A stretch of DNA of 64,000 nucleotides from NCBI GenBank assembly GCA_026929865.2, contig CM049398.1, forward strand, positions 16,150,001 to 16,214,000. Direction: 5' to 3'. The notes below the pieces were generated by a model. The model saw only the letters and a program-made list of their open reading frames with translations. It was not told where the DNA came from and did not search any database. This document shows, in pieces, positions 28,229 through 63,840 of this stretch; within the stretch, counting starts at the first letter, position 1, and each line of letters starts with the position of its first letter. Made by a program: the position numbers and the translations under genes. Source of the stretch: Hyperoplus lanceolatus. Lineage: Eukaryota; Chordata; Actinopteri; Uranoscopiformes; Ammodytidae.

Positions 28229-30581
28229 TGAAAGAAAAAGAAACATATCCATGAGTATGTTAGAGAGTGGAGTTCCGTGGGAGAGGCAAGTCGGAATAGG
28301 TGTGTTTTGAGGGACTTTTTAAAAGGTTGGGGGAGAGACGTGTTCTGCAGCCCGTGATCCTAAATGCATCTTGCTCTTTTTTTCATCCCCCTTTCTCCTC
28401 ATCTTCATTCTCTTCGTCCTCTAGATGTCTCAGTGTCATGGGACGGCCGATTGACGGACAGACAGGCAGATGCAAGTGACACTCGCGACATCAGCGCGAT
28501 TCAGCAAAACAATGTAGAGGCAAATCAGTGGAGACAATGACAGTGGGGTCGGGAGAGACTTGAGGAGGGAGACTGCAGGAAAGTTAGTCTAAAAGGAAAG
28601 GCAGGGCGACGGGCTTAGCACAGCTCCACACTAAAAAGGGAGAGATGTCGCCTCCAGATAAGCCAAACAGACTTACAGGCCCAATAATAGACCGCAGTCG
28701 ACTGTGTATTTCCTTCCAGCCTAATGTCCTGATATGTCAATGTTGTTTTCAGTCTTTCCTGTAGAAGTTTGGTTGTTGATGGAGAGGGTCTGGGAAGAGC
28801 GTATCTGAGATTCCAGTTGACCTAGCAACACGCAACAATTTTAGATATTTATCGTGGTGCGTGAGTCGGGACCATTTGTGTGGTCACAAAGATGACTATT
28901 TTATTTGATTATTTGTCCAGCTATAGAGAAAGTTTTGCTGCTGTAGGGAAATACAACTCTGTTCTCTTAGAGCTTGATTGGAGTGAATTGTCTGGCTGGA
29001 AGCAGAGGCCTATAGCTCATTTTGTCCTGGCATGACATCAGATTTGTATATCAGATCTGTTGTAGCATCAGGGAAAGCAGGCTGCTACAACAGTCACACC
29101 AGCACTCATCCTGTAACTTCTCTTGACACCTCTGCCTCTTCCTTTTGAATGCACCAAGGTTTCAGCAATGCACTTATTTCTTTTATGTCCAGAATCTTGC
29201 ATAAACCTGCTACTTAAAAAAAGAAGAAGCTGCTTTTAGTCTTTTTGGGGTTCACAATAATGGAGTTGTAAGTCTTCATAAACACATTTGAAGCCGTTAA
29301 CCTCTCTTAATGCTAAGCATCAAATGATATGTTTATTTTTTCTATCAAGTCTATCTTGATATTTCATATGCTACATCTACACATCATACATGAAAAAGTT
29401 AACGATCATTGCAATAATTCCTCCTGTCTACTCTCTACTGGCTCTTTATAACATCCCTTTATGTTGCAAATACACTGTAAGAAAATGGGATGTATATTTT
29501 TTGTTATCTTAGCTTAGACCAATTTGTTTTAATATGTTGAGCCTTATAATTGTAGTATTAAAGGTGTGTGGCCTGGCAAGGCCTGTCTGACACCTTCTCA
29601 TTTAATTTGCACTGTTTTGGTCTCACGTTGATAAGTTTGACTGGAGTCCAATTCTCAACTCTGTAGCACCGCTTTTTATTTTGTTTGGCAGATGAAACAG
29701 AAACAAGCCTTTGTGTTTCCAATAGGACACACCTTACAAACGGCACCACATGATATTCATAAATAACTTCCCCGTGGTTTTTAAATTGATAATTTCAGAT
29801 GGATCTAACTTCTGTAAGTTTTTCCTTCTGAATGAGTTGAGGTCATTCAGCCTGAGTTTAGGGTCAATGCAGACCCCGATTGCATCTTCTCCTCATGGCA
29901 TGAAAGCTGGATCTGCCTTGGCTGCTAGATCTGTATTGCGTTGTGTTACAGTGTCGTGCCCTGCTCTGCTCCTGTCTGCCATCGGCCAGTCATATGTACC
30001 GCCATCTGTTATTGCAACCAGCCCATAATCTCTGGCATCGTTTGCTTAATTCAACACTGACAGTGAGTGGTGCTGATGTTTTATGTCCATGTCGTTTTTT
30101 TTATTCTTCTGTGATTTTTATAAACCTATTCTAAAACAACCACGAGCTGCCCTTTTATTGTTTGTGAGGTTTTTATAGAAGCTTTTTGTCTTTGGACATA
30201 CATCTTTTCATTTGACTTTTGCATGCTGTTTCACATCCCAGATATAATTAAACCGCTTTCTGTTTTGGCAACGGCAAGAATGACACATACAGCAGGTCTT
30301 TCTCTCCTCCATCCTTAACCCTTTTACATTTGTGACAAGCGTTTAGTTTGCACCGCTACGCTGATCTCAGGTCTGCCCCATACTGGTATGACAATTCCAG
30401 GGAGCCGCACTATCAGCGGGCACCTCCTCCATACAGCATACACTCATTCCTCTGGAAGCTGTGTTCCTCTGCGAACTCTGTCATTACTACCATCTAACCA
30501 GTGTAATAACCAGCCTCTCTGTGTGTTTGTGGCGCACGGGACAATCCTGCATCATGCAGCATGTCGGAGCGGACGTGGAGG

Positions 30582-30604
30582 GAGAGAGAGAGAGAGAGAG
30601 AGAA
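30582..30604. repeat. (GA)n microsatellite
   Basis: Short GA run, about 11 units, inside the putative 5' intron. Confidence 0.85.
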
Positions 30605-33340
30605 GGAGCATGAATGAGATAGACAGGGAGAGTCAAAACAGGGGGAGGCACACCCCAAAGCTGGCTAATTACTGTGTCAGTAATTAAAAAGCTTTTCAAT
30701 TCTGCACTTCATCTTCTGAAGTCTGAGTCAAAGCTGTGTGTTTGTTCGCAGATCTTACTTTAATTGATGGATATTACTTCTTTTTTATTTTCCCATATTT
30801 ATCTCTGAATTTTGTTTAAGCTTTAGCTTGTAGTAGATAATCATAGTTTATAGTGCTGTTGATAATTACACCTAGCCTCTTTCTGTCTCCTTAATATCAC
30901 AAATAGAGCTTATATGTGGTTTGCTGGTATATGGTTAATTGTCCTCTTCCCCTCTCCTGTACATTGTCAGTGTAGCTCTGGCTCCATACTGTCTGCTGAG
31001 ATTTTTATATTTTCTTATCTTACCAGAAGTGTAACTTTGTGACGTTTGTATGACACAATGTGTTGGTTGGTTCAGGTTGAAGACCATGGGATCTGGTTGA
31101 AGGCTCCGACACCTCGGGGTTGAGATTGTTATATTTTGTCACACACACTGAGTCAAAGGTCACCTATAAACTTTCATAGTCAAATTAGTTTTGTAAGTTG
31201 GATGGTAAATACATTACACAGAAATATTACACATGTCATGTAAATAGTAAATACATTACACAAAAATATTACACACATCTTTGATTTGCAGAAAAGAATT
31301 CAAAGGCGACGGCGTTGAACTGAAATTATACTGAATGGTATTTAGCCCTTGGTCACAAGTTTATCACAACACAATCAGTCTTCTCAATGTCCGCTCAGTT
31401 TATGAAAGGCAGATTGTATAATGTGAACTAAGGATGAAAGGGGTTGGGCTGGCCCGACTGGATCAAACAGCGTCTTTTTTCAAGCCAAGCTAGCGGCACG
31501 GCTCTTTGGATGACACTGTCAGTCGATTTATTACTTCGGTCTAGATTGAAGTATGTCAACAACTGTTGTTCGGTTTGCCCATAGATATTATATATAAGAA
31601 CTGTCCTGCAGGGAAGACTCCAGCTAGTCCAGAGTACAAGACTGTATCTTTCAGTGGCTGTCAGATTTAGATTTACTGTTGTGGGCTGCAGACAGTCCGA
31701 CAGAAGTCACCGGTAAAGATCAGGCCACACTCTATCTCCATTGCCTCTCTCATCAGCACCTCAGACACATAATGAAGCCATTCTGCAGCTTGTTGCAGCT
31801 GCGGCCTGATAATCTGGGATTGGGGCCTGATAGTGGATCACAGGACAGCCCTCCGGATGAGGAGAGACTCTGTCAGAAAGCATGATCAGAACGGGAGCCT
31901 TTGGCCCAGAAGTGCCCATGGTTCTCCTAAAACAAAGGCATGATACATTGCGTGGCTGTTTGACTGTAGGGGGATTTTGTTTGCTGTGAATGAGTTGTGT
32001 TGACGCCACAGTGCCTGTACGCATGTACGAGGGAATGAGTAATGCATTCTCGGGGCCAGAAATGAATTCAGCGTAGGCTCATAAAAGCCGTTGTATATCA
32101 TAAAACGCACACAAACCGCTCTGGGCTGCCTTGACGCAAGGAAAAGCTCAACGGTATGCAAAAGTGAACTTCATTACAAGATCGTCAACCCGGGAGAATT
32201 CAACGTTTGTAGAATTTTTCACTAACTGAGGCCGAGGAGAGAGACAAGCACAAATTGTTCCCGCAACAAAATTGTACCTAATGTACGCTTTCTACAGGCT
32301 ATTAAAATGTCTTGAAAGAGTCAAATGTTTAGCTCCTCTTTTCAGACGAAGTGAAGCTGAACCCAAGTGGTTCCAGTATCGGTGAAAGCACTTAAACATT
32401 TAATGTTTTTAGATGGGAGTCTAAATGTGTTTGTGTGTAGGTGTGTGGTTGTTCATATTTTTCTGCTTTTGGTTTAATTCTATCATTTAATTCCTTAAAG
32501 CTTTTGTTGTCTGAGGAGTAAAAAGATTACAGCACTCGAGTTTTCCAGAAGGGAGATTTGAAAGGTCAATGATGAGGTTGGAGGATACAGTGTGTGAGCA
32601 GTGTGTGACGAAATGATGTTTTATAGATATATAAAGCAGGAATATGATGAAGGTACAAAGTAAAATCCGCAAGAGTGAAACCTCACAAGTGCACATTTTC
32701 AAACAGTTGAGATGCAGCTGATGTGCATTTGCCCTCGGAGCAAATTTAGTTTAGCTATTCAATTTACTTTGGCGGTTTGAGGAGAGACTTATGTAGATAA
32801 TGGAGCTTAAAGCCAGGAACAGAGACCTTTATGGAGAATATAAGATTAGGCAGAAACTCCAATGGAAAAGGAAATTTAGGAGAGAGGAAGAGAAGCATAT
32901 AAAATACCAGTAGTTTGACCAAAGCAGAGGTGAATGGATTCAGCACATTTGCATTTTTAGACATTTAGTCGAAGCTCAAAATATCCCCACCTTAGACGCT
33001 ATTAAAGTCTTACATATCTATTTGCCTGCTGGACTTGTAATGTTGCTTATTTATTTATCCGACTGCGGGCAGAGGGGAGACATTACACGTCTATAAATTA
33101 AAACCAGGATTTGTGTCAACCGTGGAATGTGTGCACAATGTAATCAGTCAGCACCATTAGAACTTAGATGAATCAATCAATCTTTATTGCCACAATTCAT
33201 CCATGCCGTTATTCACTTATCCAGGTCCAGGAAAATTAATGAAAATATTGTTGAATATTAAATCATTACAAATGAATACTCTGCTCTTTGTAAGAAAGAG
33301 AGTATTACAATAAATAATTCTAGACCATACTTTCATACTT

Positions 33341-33475
33341 TTTTTTTTTTTTTTTTTTTTTTCACACACTCCCCCCCCACCCATATTTCTTTTTTAAAAA
33401 AAAAAATCCATCACTTTTTTTTTTGTGGGGGGAGAGGGGGAGAAAGAAAACGATTGATGAGCCCCCCCCCCTTTT
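33341..33475. repeat. Homopolymer-rich low-complexity region
   Basis: A T run of about 22 is followed by C8, A10, T10 and C9 tracts. Such stretches are error-prone in assembly. Confidence 0.85.
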
Positions 33476-34877
33476 CATCAAATTCGAATTCAGATACACA
33501 GTTACTGTGGCTGGTATGATTGTGAAATGGTTATTAAATATCATTCAATTAGGTATTTGAAAAGTTCTTAGAAACTCTTGAATTTAACCCTGTAGAAAAC
33601 CCTGGTAATCGGACCCAAGGACATACAGCAGACTTCACAAGATGCTCATCTTGTTGAGTCATAACCACATCCCAAGAATGTGGAATATGAATTCCCAGTC
33701 GGTCACTCTGAACAACCGCTGTATTCACAGCCCAAAAAATATGACCATGACTTTTTTCTGGACTGGTGATGAGCAAAGACTACGATGACTCAGTCTGTTG
33801 GGAACTTTACAATCAGTGCAAAGCATCACTAGTACAAGTTTAGCTTTTTTAGATCACTAAATATGGGGTAAACGATATACTAGTGTCTGGGTTAAAACCT
33901 GTTCAAGCCATTCAGGGTAAAGTTTTAAAAGGCATCCAAATCATTACAATGAACCTCATTTGAGACGTAGGCCTTTGAGGAAACAGGAGTCTGGTGGATT
34001 TGCAGCGTGATTGTCATATTAAATCATGTCGCTGTGGTTCACTGAGCAATGTAGCGCTTTTTTCTCTCTGTCCAACCCTTCTACTATTTGTGGATTTACC
34101 CCACCTCACCCCTACAGCTGTTGGGACACTTTGTGTCCTCGCCCTGTTTACGGCTGAAGTCCCTATTCATCTCCCCGTCTCATAGTTGTACTTGTTTGTT
34201 GTTTGGCTTCATTGTGTAGCGTCTCTTGTCTGTCCCTCTGTTTTTGTGCCCACATGATGACAAAAATCAGTCATGACCACCTGACTCCGACTCAGATGAT
34301 AGACAAGACTAAATTGTTTCAATTGTCTGTGTAGAGCCTGCATTCCCTCTTGTCCTGCATCTGTATTACTTTCTAGTCTGATATATATTAAATTAAGTGT
34401 TTCAGTGGTTTTAATATGCATCCCACATTTACTGTGGGGATATGAGTGTTTGCGTGTGCACGTGCACATGCACTCGAGTGCAAAGAGTGTGTGTGATGAT
34501 GATAATAATATCCCTTGTCAGCCTCCCGAAGATTAGCCTCAACGGGAGAAATCCTCTGTCATATCCCCTCACCTTATTCCCTCTCTCGCTCTCTCTCTTC
34601 CTCTCTGTCTTACACTATTTTACAGTTGAGTGGCTCGCTCTTCTCTCAATTCCTTGCTCAGTTTTTTCTTTGTGGTTGTGGAGAAAATGTGGGTCACTAC
34701 AGACCTGGGATAAAAAAAAGAAAAAGTATTTCATGTCCAATTAATTTCGGCTTTGAATTTGTGACCTACATGTCTGAAGCTGATTGTTTCTGGTTTCTTT
34801 TGTCTTTTCTCAGATCTGCAATCGACTCACAGTTGTCCAGGAAGAAGGGGACTGGTCCTGACTCACGCTGGTCATCG

Positions 34878-34895
34878 ATGGTCATGGACCAGTGA
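34878..34895 (+). promoter_or_regulatory. Short upstream ORF in the sipa1l3 leader
   Basis: ATG at 34878 opens a five-codon frame (MVMDQ) ended by TGA at 34893-34895. It lies inside the predicted 5' UTR, so it could affect scanning; whether it is translated is unknown. Confidence 0.3.
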
Positions 34896-34924
34896 AGTCT
34901 TTCCCACCCGGCCAGTTAAAAGCA

Positions 34925-35044
34925 ATGTTTATGGGAGCTGGAGGCCGTAGCACCGTAAGCCGAGTGTGTGTGGGGCCCCTCCTGTCTCTATTTCCCAGCA
35001 CCCCTACTGCCATGGGATGCCAGCCCCCTGCCTCCTTGCCCTGA
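34925..35044 (+). promoter_or_regulatory. 39-codon upstream ORF ending 16 nt before the sipa1l3 start
   Basis: ATG at 34925 (a second in-frame ATG follows two codons later) opens a 39-residue frame that ends with TGA at 35042-35044, 16 nt before the main ATG and in a different frame. Its closeness to the main start makes it a plausible translational brake. Function is inferred from position only. Confidence 0.35.
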
Positions 35045-35060
35045 GCACTCCTGGGGTGCC

Positions 35061-58925
<23,865 letters not shown>

Positions 58926-59201
58926 TATTAAAGAAGAGTGTGAGATTCAGGCCATAGAGGGAGGGAAATACTCTTTTAGTACCCATGATTCCTTACACAC
59001 GGGGGGCGGCAGAGGTATAATGATGTCACCTCGCTCAGCCTCCACTGGACTGCCTTAAACTGTAGAGAGAGCGGAAGAAAAAGAGATGATCCTGATTTTT
59101 TAAAATGCAACACTCCCAGACAGAGCAGAGACCCTCCCTCTCTTTTCTCTGAGCCTGTTTTTTTTTATAAACTGAAGTCAAAAAGTCTTATACACTTGTC
59201 T

Positions 59202-59219
59202 TATATATATATATATATA

Positions 59220-59263
<44 letters not shown>
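59202..59263. repeat. (TA)n microsatellite in the sipa1l3 3' UTR
   Basis: About 30 TA units with one GA interruption. Confidence 0.95.
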
Positions 59264-59267
<4 letters not shown>

Positions 59268-59946
59268 TGCTACTATGCCAGAGGAGCGAGTACAAGAGGA
59301 GAACCTGACTGTTTTTACATCACCTGGAGAGGCCTATTACTGTTCCTGCAGCGAATCAGCCAAAAAAAAACACTCATTACAAACTGCATCTCCCAGAATG
59401 CACTAGAAGTAATAGAGGCTCTACAGAGATGGTACTGTAGATAAGATGCCTGTGTGGTACAATTCACATGTATCAATATTATCTATATTGTACTGATGTT
59501 GCATAACAATTGTACTTAAGAGGTGTGTGTGTGTAACTGAAGGTACAGCGAATACTCAGTAGCATCAGGGCACAACAGTGTTTGTGCTCAAGGTAAAGAT
59601 GCATTTTAAGACCCTTCTGTGTGCTTGATGGTCTGTTATAGGACGTTTGAGTGAACCAGTTTACTGTAATATAAAAAATTGTGGGCCACAAAACATTATT
59701 TTTCTTCGGTTTACATGGATGAAGCCGCGGCCCTTTAGATGTGAAACAAGCCATCAGCGTTGAGCAAGCATCCCAAAGCTCAGTGATTTATTATAGTATC
59801 ATATCTCTTAATGTTATGCATTGTTTTGATTTTAATCAAAGTCACTGTGCTCAGCAGTGCCACATCATCTCAGATCTTAAAGTAATTATTTTAACCGTCA
59901 CTCGTTAGCACAGCACGTCTTTGAAAGGATCTTTTGTAATATTTAA

Positions 59947-60330
59947 AGGCATAGTTTGACACTTTGGGGATTATTCGATTCATGGCATAGAGTTAGATAA
60001 AATATTGGTGGTGTGTCTCATTTGTTTAATCCCAAACAAAAAACGGGTTTTGTAACAGATGTAATGCCTATTTATTTGTAATATTACGGTGTAATGTATT
60101 AATTATTAAGCAACAAGCTTAATGGTGATGTGTCACCATCAGACTGAGCCTGACCTGCTTTCCCTTGTTTACAGCCTTTATGCTAAACTAAGCTGTTTAC
60201 AGTATTCATGCTAAGCTAAATGTCTGTTGGTTGTGTGCTTTACATTCAACCATCAGTCTTCTATTCTAACTCTCTACTAAAATGAAAAAGTGAATAATCG
60301 TATCTCTCCCCAAATGTCAACCTATTCTTA
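59947..60330. mobile_element. Inverted-repeat MITE in the sipa1l3 3' UTR
   Basis: AAGGCATAGTTTGACACTTT and following GGGGATTATTCG at the left are inverted at the right (GAATAATCG...CCCCAAATGTCAACCTATTC). The interior has CTAAGCTAA-type motifs known from a common fish repeat. Fragments of the same family are at about 945 and 58480-58632. Confidence 0.65.
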
Positions 60331-60463
60331 TAAATGCATCTTCTGTGCAAAGCAATCAAAACTGAAGCTATTGCCGGTAATGTTGTTATTTACTTATAGA
60401 GAAGAAAATAATTACTGTTCAATAATCTCACAGGACAACACTGAAGCCCCTTCATATCAAAAC

Positions 60464-60464
<1 letters not shown>

Positions 60465-60506
<42 letters not shown>

Positions 60507-60538
60507 TGCGTGTGTGCGTGTGTGCGCGTGCGTGCGTA
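60465..60538. repeat. GT/GC dinucleotide tract
   Basis: GT repeat passing into alternating GC/GT purine-pyrimidine sequence, a potential Z-DNA former, in the sipa1l3 3' UTR. Confidence 0.9.
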
Positions 60539-60894
60539 TATGAATGATAGGATTTGTCCCTGTGATAATCCAAATGAACACAAGACACTATTTATACCGC
60601 TAGCTTGCTTAATGATATTGTATACTATATCTATTTTTCATACAGAAACTGTCTGTTTTTTTTTTTTTTTTTGGATGATGGTACTTCGAATGAACAATAC
60701 ATCCCTGAATAGGATGCATCTAACTTTCCTGTGTCAGCAGAGACTGTGCTGATTTAAAAACTGTTCTAAATGATCATCTCCTGCGGCTACTTCTCTCCTG
60801 GTCCGACTGGAACTGTTGAACTTTTTCACTCATGACTCACTCAGGTTCCCCCACGATGCTGTTGATGACACTAAACGCATCATGTAGGGGTGGG

Positions 60895-61148
60895 CGATGT
60901 GATCGTGTAAATCTGAGATTTTTTTGCCATATTGTTTATACCATTGTGATTATCCCTTTTAATATTTGTGCATTTGGGTCATTATAGGCAAAGCTGCAAA
61001 TCATTTAGCAGGACTGAAGACTGATTTAATTATCTTGATTTATACCTATTTAATTTGCTGTATGTAGCTTAAAACAAATATTTTCTCTTTTTTTTTTCGA
61101 TGAATGACGTGCTGTGACTAAAGATTCTATCCACATCGCCCACTCCTA
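60895..61148. mobile_element. Small hAT-like element in the sipa1l3 3' UTR
   Basis: TAGGGGTGGGCGATGTG at the left and CCACATCGCCCACTCCTA at the right form a terminal inverted repeat typical of fish hAT MITEs. The 254-bp element has no clear 8-bp duplication, so it is probably old. Confidence 0.65.
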
Positions 61149-62008
61149 CGATTTGAAATACTACTATTCTTTCACTTGACACAAAAGGGAACAAATGTTG
61201 CAGTCGGACGAAAAACTCCTGCTTCTTCCAGTTACCAATTTCTGTATTCCTCTTCAGCCACTTATATAGTTGGAAGTCAGGCTGTTTTCGTCACCTTTCA
61301 CTTTGATACAAGTAACATTTATATCTAAGACTATTTGGACCGTTTTGTTCGTGTCCAGAAATTCTGCATTTGTCAATCGCAAACTCATTAAGGCTGTAAT
61401 TTCAGATCCAATCTGGTTTTTGCCTCCTTCGTTCACACAGCTTCGCAGGTGTAGCTGTGAGTTATATGCCAGTCTCTCATTTATTTGCTTATATTAGTTT
61501 GTTCATGTTATGTATAATTGTAAGCTATCTAAAGCGTACACAAGGATCCCTGTTGAACAAATGAATAATGCATTATGGATAATGGTCATATTGTATAACT
61601 AGGTTTGTTTTTTAGATGTTAAATATTTTTATAATTTATTTAACACATTCCCACTGTTGCGGACAATAGTGAAGATGAGAGGGTACTGTGTTTTTATTTG
61701 TGTATGCGGTTTTACTTCTGATTCCTTGTACAAAAACTTGATTCGTATTATTAGTTTTTTCTATTTTTTGCTGGTGTTGTCTTTGCCGGTGCTTTCTGCA
61801 GAGGTACAAGACACACAGACTAAAAGGTTTGGTTAAACATTCTTTGGGCTGTAATAACTTGTACATTTAAAAGTGTAAATTATGTTTTCATTATTTTATA
61901 AAAAAAATATATTAAAAATAATTATCAAAACAGCGTTTGATTTTGCGATTAATTTTAAAAATGTAAAAGATGTGATTTTTTTCCCCCTCTTAAAGTTACA
62001 CATGTGGA

Positions 62009-62014
62009 AATAAA
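62009..62014 (+). terminator. Candidate poly(A) signal of sipa1l3
   Basis: AATAAA followed within 30 nt by a run of seven T and TTTGTTT, as expected of a cleavage/polyadenylation site. It lies about 3.1 kb after the stop codon. Confidence 0.4.
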
Positions 62015-62035
62015 CTACAGTTGCAAATTGAAGTT

Positions 62036-62949
62036 TTTTTAATTTGTTTCATGCATGAAACCTGAGGAAATGCAAATTGACACCTTCAAATTGTTTTGTT
62101 TTTACCAAGTCATACATAGTGGTCATGTTTTTTGTTAGTGAGACCAAGAAAAGTAGCACATCCTCATTTTGATAGTTAATCGGTTTAACCCTTGTCAAAG
62201 ATAAACCATGTTTAATTTGGACACTTTCTCTAAAGCGAAACATCACCTTTGGCATTATTTTCATGACAGCTATTCACCACAATGGTATAAAGATCGTCTT
62301 AATCATTTTTGTCCCTCGTTATAAACACGCACAAACATGAAACAGGACATGTGCTTATGTTCGAACACTTTAACCTCTGATCTTGTGCAGTTAAAGCATC
62401 TCGCCTCCACAACTTAAAAGATGACTCAAGTTCCCAGACAATCTACATTTCCAAAGTAGTTTACAAATGGGGAATGCAGTCACAGGCTATAAACATAAAC
62501 CTCTAGACCAATAAAAACCATTGAAAGGTTTTTTCCCCCTCTAAGTCTTATTGCACTGTGAAGAGGAAAAACCAAGATATTCACCAAGTTGTGATGAATG
62601 AAACGTTTCATCTATTGTTGGATGCTGTAGTTGAGGGTGGGGTGGGTTATGACTACAAAATGGTTAATATTTTAGCTTTTGTCAAAAAAAAAAAAGTTAC
62701 TGGACCTTGCACTTACTTTAAATATCTTTAGAACCAAAAGTCCATTTTAACCTTAGATTTGTTGGAAATATGGATTTGTCTTAAGCATTCAAATATTTTT
62801 CCTTTTCTTACATCAGTATGCATATATACAGTATACACACACATTTACTTTGTTAAGTTTGATAAATCCTTATTTTAGCAGCTGTACATCTGGTCCATTT
62901 TCCAAATCAATTGATCTAACTCTTCTCACAATCCAACAAGTTAGAAACA
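62036..62949. other. Intergenic stretch between convergent sipa1l3 and rrm1
   Basis: About 0.9 kb, AT-rich, with a second + strand AATAAA at 62510-62515 that could end a longer sipa1l3 transcript. No exon recognised. Confidence 0.4.
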
Positions 62950-63237
62950 ACTTGCATGAACAATTTTATTTTACTATTACAAAGCCTTTTTATTACATAA
63001 AAACAAAAAACATTTCATAGCAAGTACTTGCATTGACATGAGATTACAGAACACTTATCTTTCATAAAATTAATTTCATACATTCTGTTCAGTGCACCAA
63101 TGTGTTACCAGTGAAAAAGTTGTTGCTCTAGTAACGGCTGCGCTTAAATAAACATGACTTTTCACAGCAGGTGCGTTCACACGATACTGAGGCTGTCGTA
63201 GGCAAGATTGTGATTATGGAGTGGGAAATGGACGCGT
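62950..63237 (-). other. rrm1: rrm1 3' UTR with poly(A) signals
   Basis: On the - strand, AATAAA motifs appear at 62989-62994 and 62965-62970, about 245-270 nt after the stop codon. The mRNA probably ends near 62950-62975. This leaves about 0.9 kb between the candidate ends of sipa1l3 and rrm1. Confidence 0.55.
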
Positions 63238-63429
63238 CTAAGATCCACACATTAGGCAGTCGTCTCTGTTCTCCAAAGAACACACCATGGCGGCCATGTT
63301 GCGCTCTTTGATCTCCTCAGTGGCTTGCACTGGCTCTGACGAGTCCTTGGGCTTGTCCTTGTTCAGGGTGAACTGAATGGGGTTGGCAGCGGGCTTTGTC
63401 CTCAGGTAGTACATTCCAGTCTTTAGGCC
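63238..63429 (-). CDS. rrm1: rrm1 last coding exon with C-terminal redox tail
   Basis: Acceptor CTTGCCACAG, then [20 protein letters not shown], a variable linker ([20 protein letters not shown]) and [16 protein letters not shown] before TAG at 63238-63240. The linker is the flexible tether that lets the terminal cysteines reach the active site. Confidence 0.97.
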   Translation of the reverse strand, partial: GLKTGMYYLRTKPAANPIQFTLNKDKPKDSSEPVQATEEIKERNMAAMVCSLENRDDCLMCGS

Positions 63430-63717
63430 CTGTGGCAAGAGAGAGAAGTGAATTAAAAGAGTGTTGTTACAGTACGGTCATAGGAGAGTTCCAACTGCTT
63501 TTCGTTTCACTTCGATTGTCTCACTCACCTGTTTCCAGCCGAAGAAGTGCATGCTGGTCAGTTTGCCGTAGTTGGGTTCTGCGATGTGGATGTTCAGGGA
63601 CTGGCTCTGGTCGATGAAGGCGCCACGATCAGCCGCCATCTTGAGAACGGTCTTCTGGGATATTTCCCACACGGTTTTATACAGCTGCTTCAGGTCGTCA
63701 GGAATCTCAGCAATCTC
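63238..63717 (-). CDS. rrm1: Ribonucleoside-diphosphate reductase large subunit, last two coding exons (partial)
   Basis: RRM1 is the catalytic subunit of class I ribonucleotide reductase, reducing ribonucleoside diphosphates to deoxyribonucleotides with RRM2. Two exons are visible on the - strand: 63717-63529 and 63429-63238, joined in phase 0 through a 99-bp intron. The first gives [20 protein letters not shown], then [20 protein letters not shown] and [18 protein letters not shown]; the second starts [20 protein letters not shown] and ends CLMCGS. The CxxC of CLMCGS is the mobile redox pair that re-reduces the active site, and both cysteines are present. The 5' part of the gene lies outside the window. 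It converges with sipa1l3. Confidence 0.97.
63529..63717 (-). CDS. rrm1: rrm1 penultimate coding exon
   Basis: Acceptor TTTTATCAG at its 5' side (63718-63719 on the + strand) and donor AAACAG|GTGAGT at its 3' side. It is 63 codons long, phase 0 at both ends, and encodes the part of the catalytic barrel containing [20 protein letters not shown]. Confidence 0.96.
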
Positions 63718-63840
63718 CTGATAAAACAATAAAGTTAAAATGTCAAACATTAGTTGGTAAAATATGAAGATTTGATTAATTTAGTTAGTTGTAAGACTAT
63801 AGAAAACAATGAAATCAGAATCTTGACAGTGTATGTACAG

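Larger units (their letters stand above)
26139..34813. other. Probable 5' intron of sipa1l3
   Basis: No coding exon recognised over 8.7 kb. It contains a TAAA tetranucleotide tract, a GA run, homopolymer T/C/A tracts at about 33341-33470, and a strong pyrimidine-tract-CTAG site at 28424 that might begin another non-coding exon. It is called intronic because of the splice acceptor at 34813. Confidence 0.4.
34814..35060 (+). other. sipa1l3: sipa1l3 5' UTR part of first coding exon
   Basis: A pyrimidine-rich stretch ends in a 3' splice site (TTTTCTCAG) at 34813, so the exon carrying the start codon probably begins at 34814 and is preceded by at least one non-coding exon. The ATG at 35061 was chosen because its product, beginning MNSYRDRG, resembles the N-terminus of SIPA1L3 (human begins M-T-T-Y-R). 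The open frame extends upstream to about 34968 without an ATG. Two short upstream ORFs lie in this leader. Confidence 0.6.
58926..62035 (+). other. sipa1l3: sipa1l3 3' UTR (approximate end)
   Basis: Downstream of the stop there is no further coding signal. The first well-placed poly(A) signal I see is AATAAA at 62009-62014 followed by a T-rich stretch; another AATAAA lies at 62510-62515. The region holds an AT tract, a MITE-like repeat (59947-60330), a GT tract and a small hAT-like element (60895-61148). The end is inferred from the signal only; shorter 3' UTRs are possible. Confidence 0.4.

Noticed and set aside
34968-35060. N-terminal extension of sipa1l3 upstream of 35061
   Set aside because: The open frame has no ATG before 35061, and the family N-terminus starts at MNSYR.
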